NCBI GenBank assembly: GCA_028709985.1
Contig: JAQUTB010000102.1
Location: forward strand, 1 to 6,515
From: Dethiosulfovibrio sp.
GTDB taxonomy: Bacteria > Synergistota > Synergistia > Synergistales > Dethiosulfovibrionaceae
Direction of reading: 5' to 3'
DNA length: 6,515 nucleotides
The notes below the pieces were generated by a model. The model was not told the origin of the DNA and did not search any database. It saw only the letters and a program-made list of their open reading frames with translations. A program made the position numbers and the translations under genes. Below, piece after piece: positions 1 through 6,152 of the stretch (positions within the stretch are counted from its first letter, which is position 1; the number at the start of each line of letters is the position of its first letter).

Positions 1-40
1 CAAGACTGTCTATCAGCTGCTCCATGTTTTCCAGGTTCAT
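1..40 (-). CDS. Unidentified protein, N-terminal 13 codons only
   Basis: This is the start of the next gene downstream of pheT, cut by the left edge. It reads MNLENMEQLIDSL from the ATG at 40-38. GGGAGG (54-49) lies 8 nt upstream, an ideal Shine-Dalgarno distance, which favours this start over the ATG at 47-45 that sits only 1 nt after the same site. The gap from the pheT stop is 32 nt with no terminator-like hairpin, so it is probably co-transcribed with pheST. The visible residues look helical with leucine-type spacing, which would suit a small coiled-coil protein. Genes for cell-division factors such as ZapA lie near pheT in some bacteria, but nothing here identifies one. Thirteen residues cannot assign a family. 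Confidence 0.7.
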   Translation of the reverse strand, partial: MNLENMEQLIDSL

Positions 41-72
41 CTTTCATTCCTCCCACGAAGACTAAAATTAGG

Positions 73-2463
73 TTATCTAAGAACGTACCCTTTATCCTCA
101 AGCCTTGATCTGACTTGACGGTGAAGGTCATCCACCTCTCCATCCTGAAGGGTCCTGTCTTTGCTCCTGTAGGACATGGAGAAAGCCAAGCTTCTCTTGC
201 CCTCCGGCACTCCCTTGCCGACGTAAACGTCGAAAAGATCTACCTGGTTCAGAAGAGGACCAGCGATATCCCTTATATCGTCCATGACCTGCGCCACAGG
301 TGTATCGGATCCAACCAAAAGCGAGATGTCCCTGTGAGCTGGCGGATAGGACGAGGCGGAGGAGAACCAGAGCTCTCCCTCCCCTACGAGAGAGGCCAGG
401 TCGAACTCAAAACAGTAGACAGGTCCATCGACGTCCAACTCCCTCTCAATGGAGGGTTTCAACCTGGACAGGAATCCCACTACCGTACCATCATACACGA
501 TATGAGCGGTTTGCCCAAGATGTCCAAACGGCTCTTGGGATTGAACAAAGAGGAAATTTCGTCCCCGCTGAAGGGCAAGGGCCTCAACGTCGGATTTGAC
601 CGACAGAAGATCGGCCGACATCGATTCTCCGTAGGGGCTTCTTCTGTGCCTTCCTGGATAGACAAGTCCGGCAACCCTGTCCCTCTCGTCGGTGGTATCG
701 CCCTTACCGGAAAAAACCTTACCTACCTCGTAAAGACGGACAGGTCTCCTCCAGCCCGACCTGAGGGTCCTCTGAAGCGACTCCAAAAGCCCAGGGAGCA
801 TGGTGGATCTCATCATGGAGAGCTCTCCGCTCAGGGGATTTTTAAGAGGGATCATATCGCCCCTTGGGTCGTTGGAAAGTCGGAGAAGTTCCCTGTAACG
901 AGGGGAATGGAAGCTGTAGGAGACCACCTCGACATAGCCCCTCGAGACAGCCTGACATCTTAGGCTTCTCATAGCGGAAGAAACCGGTCCAAGCTGTCCT
1001 CTGCCGTGATCACACCCAGGTATTCTGGAGGGAATCACGTCATATCCCCTTATCCTGGTTATCTCCTCTATCAGATCCTCCTCTATTGAGATATCAGGAC
1101 GATAGGACGGAATAGAGAAGACCATCTCACCGTCCTTCTGGGAGATGAGCCCCATGCCCAGCCTCGCCAGTATGGAGGAGGCTTCGTCCATATCAGCCCA
1201 CATGGCTATACGACGAAGCTTTTTTTCGGTCAAAACAGCGGTAGAGGCTCCCCTGTGATCTCGTCTGGACACCCAAGCACCCTGAGCGACCGAGGCACAT
1301 CCCCAATCGGACAGTAGGTCCGTCACCATCTTGAGGGCCCTTTCTGGCAGCTCTACGTCGACCCCTCTGGAATACCTGTACGATGCCTCGCTGGGTATGC
1401 CCAGCCTACGGGACGTACAGCCTACTCTGGCTGAGTCGAAAGAGGCGCTTTCCAGGAAAATCCGCGAGGTATTATCCTCTATCTCGGAGTTCAACCCTCC
1501 CATGACGCCAGCGAGGGCCACGGACGTCTGACCGCTACATATCACCATGTCGGAGGACATCAGCTGTCTCTCCTTATGGTCCAAGGTGGAGAAGGTCTCC
1601 CCCTCCTTGGCCGACCTTACCGATATGGACGGGCTGGGAAGCCTGTCAGCGTCGAAAGCATGAAGGGGCTGTCCAAGTGCCAACATGACCATGTTGGTGG
1701 CGTCCACGACGTTGTTGATCGGCCTGACGCCGGCAAGAGAAAGCCTGATCCTCGCCCAAAGAGGGGAAGGGCCAATTTTCACCTGATCGGCCATGCCAAG
1801 GGCGTACACGGGACAGCCATCGTCCTCCAGGTATATGCCGTTGAACTCGACCGGCCAGCGAGGCTGTCCAAGGGAGACCACCTCTTCCCTCTCCCTGACG
1901 GATGCCTCCGGGAAAAGGGCGACTACCTCCCTCGCAACGCCTCTCATGCTGAGCATATCCCCCCTGTTAGGGGTTATGGATAGCTCAAGGATATAATCGT
2001 CCAGCGCCAGACAGGACACGACGTCCTCTCCCAAAGGGAGATCGGACGGTAGCCTCAGTATGCCGTACTCGTCGGCCACGTCAGGGAGCCCGATCTCCTG
2101 AGCGGAGAGCATCATCCCCTGGCTGACCACTCCGTCAAAGTCTCTCTCTCCCATGACGGTTCCGTCCGCCAATACAGCCCCAGGAGGCGCATAGGGGACC
2201 ACATCTCCCTGACGCAGGTTAGTGGCGGCGGTAACGCACAGAGCCCCCCCCTTACCGGTGTCCAGATCGGCGATCTGAAGAGACGGGTTTGTACCGTGAG
2301 GAGAGAGGGACGCAACCCTTGCGACGAGGGCTCCTGAGAGATCTCCGCAGGGCTTGGTTATGGACTCTATCTCGTTTCCTGTAACCGTGAGCCTGTCCGC
2401 CACGGTCTGGACGTCCAGGGGGATGTCGACAAGCTCCTTAAGCCAATTCCAGGACACCAGCAT
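73..2463 (-). CDS. pheT: Phenylalanyl-tRNA synthetase beta subunit
   Basis: This is the beta subunit of the cytoplasmic (alpha-beta)2 enzyme that charges tRNA-Phe. It carries the editing site and much of the tRNA-binding surface. At 796 aa it has normal bacterial full length. It begins with the typical MLVSWNWL. In order: an OB-fold tRNA-binding domain (about 40-150, with SQGMMLSAQEIGL at 114-126), a B3/B4 editing domain (about 200-390, with GQPLHAFDADRL at 264-275, LAGVMGG at 317-323, TSRRLG at 350-355 and the EASYRYSRGVD segment ending at 369), a B5 domain (about 405-475), a catalytic-like core (about 480-690), and an anticodon-binding FDX-ACB domain (about 704-796, starting SYPPAHRDIS). 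The ATG overlaps the pheS stop by one base (TAATG), and GGGAGG (2477-2472) lies 8 nt upstream inside pheS. This implies translational coupling and balanced subunit synthesis. The OB domain is rather divergent, but nothing is truncated. Stop is TAA. Confidence 0.98.
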   Translation of the reverse strand: MLVSWNWLKELVDIPLDVQTVADRLTVTGNEIESITKPCGDLSGALVARVASLSPHGTNPSLQIADLDTGKGGALCVTAATNLRQGDVVPYAPPGAVLADGTVMGERDFDGVVSQGMMLSAQEIGLPDVADEYGILRLPSDLPLGEDVVSCLALDDYILELSITPNRGDMLSMRGVAREVVALFPEASVREREEVVSLGQPRWPVEFNGIYLEDDGCPVYALGMADQVKIGPSPLWARIRLSLAGVRPINNVVDATNMVMLALGQPLHAFDADRLPSPSISVRSAKEGETFSTLDHKERQLMSSDMVICSGQTSVALAGVMGGLNSEIEDNTSRIFLESASFDSARVGCTSRRLGIPSEASYRYSRGVDVELPERALKMVTDLLSDWGCASVAQGAWVSRRDHRGASTAVLTEKKLRRIAMWADMDEASSILARLGMGLISQKDGEMVFSIPSYRPDISIEEDLIEEITRIRGYDVIPSRIPGCDHGRGQLGPVSSAMRSLRCQAVSRGYVEVVSYSFHSPRYRELLRLSNDPRGDMIPLKNPLSGELSMMRSTMLPGLLESLQRTLRSGWRRPVRLYEVGKVFSGKGDTTDERDRVAGLVYPGRHRRSPYGESMSADLLSVKSDVEALALQRGRNFLFVQSQEPFGHLGQTAHIVYDGTVVGFLSRLKPSIERELDVDGPVYCFEFDLASLVGEGELWFSSASSYPPAHRDISLLVGSDTPVAQVMDDIRDIAGPLLNQVDLFDVYVGKGVPEGKRSLAFSMSYRSKDRTLQDGEVDDLHRQVRSRLEDKGYVLR

Positions 2464-3503
2464 TATCTATTCCTCCCAGAAAGAAGATAGGTGAGATCTC
2501 CCTCGAACAGGGGGCGGAGATCCCTAAGGTCGTACTTGAGCATAGCTATTCTGTCCAGTCCCATTCCCCAGGCAAAGCCGTTGTACCTCTCAGGATCTAT
2601 CCCGCCGGACCTGAGGACGTTGGGATGTACCATCCCCATGCCGCCTATCTCCAGCCAACCGGTGCCCTTGCATATCCTGCAACAGGGGTCCTCACCGGAA
2701 CAGGCGATACACTCGATATCGACCTCCATGGACGGCTCTGTGAAGGGGAAGTAGCTAGCCCTGTACCGGGCCTTAAGTGGCCTGGCAAATATGGCGGATA
2801 TCATAGTCTCAAGACAGCCCTTGAGGTCTCCTATGGACACGTTCTCCTCGACTAGGAGCCCCTCTATCTGATGGAACATAGGTGAATGGGTCGGATCGCT
2901 GTCCCTCCTGTAGACCTTACCGGGACAGGCCACCCTTATGGGGGCCCCCATGGACAGCATGGACCTTATCTGAACAGGAGGGGTGTGGGTCCTGAGCAAC
3001 CTCCCATCGTCGAAGTAAAAGGTATCCTGCATGTCCCTAGCGGGATGATGGGACGGGATATTCAGCGCCTCGAAGTTATGAAAGTCGTCCTCTATCTCCG
3101 GCCCAAGGGCCACGGAGAAACCGAGACCCGCCAGTATCTCCACAGCGTCGTACATGACCTGCATGACAGGATGAACCCCTCCAGCCGGTCTCCCTCTTCC
3201 CGGCTGAGTGACATCCACAAAATCCTCAAGCTCCATGGCCCTTAAGGACTCCTCCTCAGCGGAGGCACACCGTTCCGTGAGGATTGACTCCAACTCCTCT
3301 TTAAGGTCGTTTATGACCTTTCCCGCCTGAGGTCTTTCCTCCGCGGGAAGTTTGCCCAGGGACTTTAAAAGAGAGGTAGCCAAGCCCTTTTTCCCCAGAT
3401 ACTTTACCCTGAGGTCCTTAAGGGCCTCAAGATCGCTTACTCCGTCTAACTCAGATCTGAAAGAGGACCTTAAGGCCTCCAGCTGAAGGTCTATATCTCC
3501 CAT
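2463..3503 (-). CDS. pheS: Phenylalanyl-tRNA synthetase alpha subunit
   Basis: This is the catalytic alpha subunit of phenylalanyl-tRNA synthetase, a class II enzyme that activates phenylalanine with ATP and transfers it to tRNA-Phe in complex with PheT. At 346 aa it has standard bacterial length. Residues 1-90 form the N-terminal coiled-coil arm that binds tRNA. The catalytic domain shows HPARDMQDTFY (153-163), motif 2 (GKVYRRD at 195-201, with HQIEG at 211-215) and motif 3 (GFAWGMGLDR at 309-318). A Cys-rich insertion, with C265, C268, C274, C275 and C278 before KGTGWLEI, resembles the CxxC...CxxC loop of many bacterial PheS. One oddity: where the family usually has THTSPVQ, this protein has THTPPVQ (172-178), so Pro175 replaces a substrate-contacting Ser. 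The ATG at 3503 follows AAGGGGG (3520-3514) by 10 nt, and that site overlaps the ktrA stop. The gene is 15 nt after ktrA and overlaps pheT by 1 nt. Confidence 0.98.
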   Translation of the reverse strand: MGDIDLQLEALRSSFRSELDGVSDLEALKDLRVKYLGKKGLATSLLKSLGKLPAEERPQAGKVINDLKEELESILTERCASAEEESLRAMELEDFVDVTQPGRGRPAGGVHPVMQVMYDAVEILAGLGFSVALGPEIEDDFHNFEALNIPSHHPARDMQDTFYFDDGRLLRTHTPPVQIRSMLSMGAPIRVACPGKVYRRDSDPTHSPMFHQIEGLLVEENVSIGDLKGCLETMISAIFARPLKARYRASYFPFTEPSMEVDIECIACSGEDPCCRICKGTGWLEIGGMGMVHPNVLRSGGIDPERYNGFAWGMGLDRIAMLKYDLRDLRPLFEGDLTYLLSGRNR

Positions 3504-3518
3504 ATTACATTAACCCCC

Positions 3519-4196
3519 TTACTCTTCTTGGGCTTTGATTTTATCCACCCATTTAGCGAGCCTATCTTTATCTCCCGCCACCATAAGCCTGTCGCCGGAG
3601 AGGATCTTGGTGTCCCTCTCGGGGAAGATCTTTCTGCCGTCCCTCTCCAAAAGCAGAAGGGTGGCGCCGAAGGATTTTCTGAAATCCAGGTCCACCAGAC
3701 TCTTGCCCACCATCTCGTCCAAAGGATCAAGCTCCCCTACTATGTAGCCGTTGCCCGGTATCTGGGAAAAACTGGCGAGCCAGGGATTTACGAACTGGTC
3801 CGCCACCTTAATGCCCATATCTCTCTCGGGGAATATGACCCTGTGAGCCCCAACCCGAGCAAGCACCCTAGCGTGTATGGACGTCTGAGCCCTTGCGACC
3901 ACCTTATCTATGTCCAGCCCCCTCAGTATAGCGGTGGCCATGATGCTCGCCTCTATGTTCTCCCCTATGGTGACCACAGCGACGTCAGCTTCCTTGGCTC
4001 CCGCCTTTATCAGGGCATCCTCGTCTGAGGCGTCCAGATGGACCCCATAATCAACCAGGTCCGCCACCTCCGCGACCTTCGACGGATCGCTGTCTACCGC
4101 GACCACCCTTTGACCTAGAGCGACCAGTCTGGTACACAGAGAAAGGCCAAAACGACCGATCCCCACGACAAAGTACATTTTATTCTCGTGACTCAA
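3519..4196 (-). CDS. ktrA: KtrA-type RCK regulatory subunit of K+ transporter
   Basis: This is the cytosolic gating subunit of a Ktr potassium uptake system. In the family such proteins form an octameric ring under a KtrB dimer and open it on ATP or ADP/NAD(H) binding. The protein has 225 aa, the single-RCK size of KtrA; classical TrkA is a tandem duplication about twice as long. An RCK_N Rossmann domain spans about 7-130, with the dinucleotide motif GIGRFG (12-17), acidic D35 at the end of the second strand (VAVDSD), and the HLDASDEDAL segment (53-62). An RCK_C domain spans about 143-220. I chose the TTG at 4196 because AGGGGTG (4208-4202) lies 5 nt upstream. The ATG at 4178 (codon 7) gives the more family-typical N-terminus MYFVVGIGRFG but has only a weak ribosome site. 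The gene lies 10 nt after ktrB, its expected partner. Stop is TAA. Confidence 0.94.
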   Translation of the reverse strand: MSHENKMYFVVGIGRFGLSLCTRLVALGQRVVAVDSDPSKVAEVADLVDYGVHLDASDEDALIKAGAKEADVAVVTIGENIEASIMATAILRGLDIDKVVARAQTSIHARVLARVGAHRVIFPERDMGIKVADQFVNPWLASFSQIPGNGYIVGELDPLDEMVGKSLVDLDFRKSFGATLLLLERDGRKIFPERDTKILSGDRLMVAGDKDRLAKWVDKIKAQEE

Positions 4197-4208
4197 AAAA
4201 ACACCCCT
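4196..4208 (-). promoter_or_regulatory. Ribosome site deciding the ktrA TTG start
   Basis: AGGGGTG (4208-4202) overlaps the last bases of the ktrB stop TAG and is followed by five T before the TTG at 4196. The T7 tract at 4201-4195 includes the first two bases of that start codon. This placement supports TTG initiation coupled to ktrB termination. The site also overlaps the 3' arm of a small hairpin (4218-4206). Confidence 0.5.
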
Positions 4209-5526
4209 ATCCTATAGGCACGGAAACTTCGGGATATCCCACGTTATCGAGGTTTTCCTTGTCTATCAGGCTAAACATGAAGGTTAGGATACCTATTCTC
4301 CCCCAGAACATCAGGATTATAAGAACCACCTTGCTGACACAAGACAGGTCCGCCGTTATCCCCATTGAAAGCCCTACAGTGCCCAAGGCGGATATGACCT
4401 CGAAAATCACGTCCTTGAAGGCAAAATCCTCTATAGCTCCGATAGCAAAGACCCCTACCACTATGGCTGTAAGATAGAGAAAAAACAGCATCATGGCCCT
4501 CAACACCGTGTCCTGAGGCACGCTCCTGTGCCAAAGAACCAGCTTGGAGCTGCCCCTCGTGTTGAAGAAAACCGACGACACCAATATGGAGAAGGTGGTG
4601 GTCTTTATACCGCCGCCGGTGGAGCCGGGGGAGGCTCCAATTATCATCAAAACCATGACCATAAATGCGGAGTAGGAGGAAAGAGAGCTCATCGATACGG
4701 TATTAAAACCAGCTGTTCTAGGGGTAATAGCGCAAAAAAGGGCGTTCCACAGCTTTAGGGCGGGAGATAACCCCGATAGAGCCCCGTTCCATTCTACGAC
4801 CATAAAAAAAATAGTTCCCACGACTATGAGCCAGGCTGTGGTCGACAGAACCAACCTCGAGTGAACGGACAGTTTTTTCCCCTTTCGAAACCACTCCCAA
4901 CAGGCTCCCAGCACTACAAACCCAGCTCCCCCCAGCACGATAAGGGCCATCACGGAGCCCGACAGAAGCCAGCTTGACGTGAAAGACCCTAGGCTGTCGC
5001 TGAAGGGAGAAAAACCGGCGTTACAGAAGGCGCTTATCGAGTGAAAGATCGAGTACCAAAGGGAGGTCTGCCAGTCAAACCGCCCCATAAAGCCGATAAA
5101 GACAGGGATAGCCATGAAAAATTCTATAAGAACAGTTATCTTTACTATACGGGCGACCAACCTAACGGCGCCGGAGGGCCCATCCAGGCCCATTCCCCCG
5201 GCAAACAGTATCCTCTGTCTTATACCTATACGCATCCTCAACAGAAGGAGCATGAACGTGGTGGCGGTCATCACACCTAGGCCACCGAGCTGGATGAGCA
5301 AAAGCAGTACGACCTGAGATGGCATCGCTAGGTCCTTCCCGGTATCCACTACCGCCAGGCCGGTCACTCAGGCGGCGGAGGTGGAGGTGAAGACGGCGTC
5401 CAGTGGTGACAGAGCGATACCGTTCAGGCAATTAAACCCCCATAGCAGAAGGGCTCCTATCAATATCAATGATAGGAACCCTCCCACGATAGCTCGTTCG
5501 ACCCGTATAGAGCTGTAAGTCCTCAC
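4207..5526 (-). CDS. ktrB: KtrB-type K+ transporter pore subunit, candidate selenoprotein
   Basis: This is the membrane pore of a Ktr/Trk potassium transporter, gated by the adjacent ktrA product. The annotated frame runs from GTG 5526 to TAG 4207 and reads through an in-frame TGA at codon 53, giving 439 residues, the normal KtrB length. All four pore loops are visible: P1 TSTSAA-U-VTGL (47-57), P2 SAFCNAGF (165-172), P3 TPRTAGFN (268-275) and P4 SALGTVGLSMG (379-389). The gate-loop motif GSTGGGIKTTTF is at 301-312 and GRIGILTF at 409-416. Hydrophobic segments flank each loop in the usual M1-P-M2 fourfold pattern. Upstream of the TGA, 52 codons encode a proper first helix (AIVGGFLSLILIGALLLWG, 12-30) and DAVFTSTS, so both sides are conserved coding sequence in one frame. 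The family residue at codon 53 is often Cys, so selenocysteine is the likely reading. Nonsense mutation or sequencing error remains possible. The gene starts 6 nt after rplT. Confidence 0.85.
5338..5359 (-). promoter_or_regulatory. Candidate bacterial SECIS hairpin in ktrB
   Basis: In the mRNA, CGGUA (5354-5350) pairs perfectly with UACCG (5344-5340) around the 5-nt loop GUGGA (5349-5345). A UGG bulge (5357-5355) on the 5' side separates this from a lower CC/GG stem (5359-5358 with 5339-5338). The loop begins 19 nt after the UGA. In E. coli fdhF the apical loop also begins 19 nt after the UGA, its upper stem is 4 bp, a bulged U interrupts the 5' arm, and the loop carries the GU bound by SelB. 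The match in layout is seen directly; function is inferred. The same bases encode the conserved AVVDTG segment, so chance pairing is possible. Confidence 0.6.
5368..5370 (-). other. In-frame UGA, probable selenocysteine codon (Sec53 of KtrB)
   Basis: Seen: TGA between GCC GCC and GTG ACC GGC, with coding sequence for KtrB in the same frame on both sides and no frameshift. Known: KtrB/TrkH relatives often read SAVCVTGL here, so the codon replaces a Cys position; TGA is one base from TGC or TGT. Known: bacterial selenoproteins typically have Sec where homologues have Cys. Inferred: SelB-dependent recoding directed by the hairpin just downstream. UGA is not a general sense codon here, since rpmI ends in TGA followed directly by in-frame TAG. 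The residue is three before the first filter glycine (Gly56). Confidence 0.72.
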
Positions 5527-5532
5527 TACCTC
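5526..5532 (-). promoter_or_regulatory. Short-spaced ribosome site deciding the ktrB GTG start
   Basis: GAGG (5532-5529) directly follows the rplT stop TAA and lies only 2 nt before the GTG at 5526-5524. The spacing is short, but this is the only start that keeps the whole predicted first helix, and no ATG or better site occurs before the TGA. The ktrB and rplT frames are the same, separated only by TAA GAG GTA. Initiation probably depends on ribosomes finishing rplT (translational coupling). A later GTG at 5487 would remove the basic N-terminus. Confidence 0.55.
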
Positions 5533-5886
5533 TTAGCCAAGGGCCTCTTTGGCCTTGGCGGCAAGGGCCTCGAAGGCGGGCATATCGTTTACTGCCAGAT
5601 CGGCCAACATCTTGCGGTTGACGTCGATATTGGCCTTTTTGAGCCCGTTTATGAGGTTGCTGTAGTTCATGCCGTTAAGCCTGGCTGCGGCACTTATTCT
5701 GGTGATCCAGAGACGACGGAAATCCCTCTTGCGAAGCTTTCTGTCGGCGTACATCCTGGTAAGGGAGTGAAGGAAAGCCTCCCTGGCCCTACGATAAACG
5801 TTCTTCTTACGTCCAAAATAACCCTTTGTTATTGCAAACAGCTTTTTGCGTTTTCTATCGCTTGAGCTGGCAGCTGCGACGCGCAT
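5533..5886 (-). CDS. rplT: 50S ribosomal protein L20
   Basis: L20 binds 23S rRNA early and is needed for large-subunit assembly. In several bacteria it also represses its own infC-rpmI-rplT operon through a leader RNA, which would lie upstream of this window if present. At 117 aa it has normal length. Family segments are clear: a basic N-terminal arm with [14 protein letters not shown] (21-34), then [20 protein letters not shown] (58-77), [12 protein letters not shown] (78-89) and MLADLAVND (94-102). The first ten residues, [10 protein letters not shown], are less basic than the usual MxRVKRGV-type start. The ATG at 5886 follows GAGGTGA (5899-5893) by 6 nt. It lies 32 nt after rpmI and 6 nt before ktrB, in the classic infC-rpmI-rplT order. 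Stop is TAA. Confidence 0.98.
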   Translation of the reverse strand: MRVAAASSSDRKRKKLFAITKGYFGRKKNVYRRAREAFLHSLTRMYADRKLRKRDFRRLWITRISAAARLNGMNYSNLINGLKKANIDVNRKMLADLAVNDMPAFEALAAKAKEALG

Positions 5887-5918
5887 ATCATCTCACCTCT
5901 CGATAATCGTTAAGCCTA

Positions 5919-6116
5919 TCAGGCGTATGGCATAAGCTTCTTCATGGTCTCGGTCAGGGTATCGTTGAGGATACCGTCCTGACGGAGCCTGCGAAGCCTG
6001 CGGGAATCCTTGCTCTTCAAAAGGTGAGCACGACCGCTTTTCTTGTAGGAAACCTTTCCGCTACCGGTAAAGGAAAAACGCTTCTTGGCACCGGAGTGGG
6101 TCTTCATCTTAGGCAT
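5919..6116 (-). CDS. rpmI: 50S ribosomal protein L35
   Basis: L35 is a small basic protein of the large ribosomal subunit. The 65 aa length and [14 protein letters not shown] start are diagnostic, followed by [20 protein letters not shown] and a basic RRLRRLR stretch, ending KKLMPYA. A strong AAGGAGG (6130-6124) lies 7 nt before the ATG, the best ribosome site in the window, which suits a highly expressed protein. It sits 36 nt after infC and 32 nt before rplT. It ends with TGA (5921-5919) followed at once by in-frame TAG (5918-5916). This shows that UGA terminates normally in this genome, which matters for the in-frame UGA in ktrB. Confidence 0.98.
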   Translation of the reverse strand: MPKMKTHSGAKKRFSFTGSGKVSYKKSGRAHLLKSKDSRRLRRLRQDGILNDTLTETMKKLMPYA

Positions 6117-6152
6117 AAAAGTTCCTCCTTAGCTTTTAGAAATCCTTTATAA

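Noticed and set aside
115..963. A 282-codon open frame on the plus strand
   Set aside because: It lies entirely antisense to the catalytic-core and C-terminal part of pheT, resembles no known family and has no recognisable ribosome site. It is a shadow of a strong gene.
1576..1983. A 135-codon open frame on the plus strand
   Set aside because: It is antisense to the editing-domain region of pheT, and its protein has no recognisable domain.
3505..3510. ATG-TAA minimal open frame before pheS
   Set aside because: A start directly followed by a stop between the ribosome site and the pheS ATG is probably chance in an AT-rich spacer. No conservation evidence is available.
4195..4218. Intrinsic terminator between ktrB and ktrA
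   Set aside because: The stem is only 5 bp with two G-C pairs and a 3-nt loop, and 4 nt separate it from the T run. ktrA follows at once and needs the same mRNA.
5351..5364. Alternative hairpin ACCG/CGGU just after the UGA
   Set aside because: Its loop starts only 8 nt after the UGA, too close for a typical bacterial SECIS, and it is 4 bp. It would compete with the better-placed 5-bp stem at 5340-5354.
4207..5367. A stand-alone 386-residue KtrB starting at GTG 5367
   Set aside because: It would begin inside the first pore loop, lacking the first helix and half of a selectivity-filter segment. The GTG has no ribosome site, and conserved ktrB coding sequence continues upstream in the same frame through the TGA.
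5368..5370. General reassignment of UGA to Trp or Gly
   Set aside because: rpmI ends at the expected length with UGA, no other gene here has in-frame UGA, and the family residue at the site is typically Cys or Thr.
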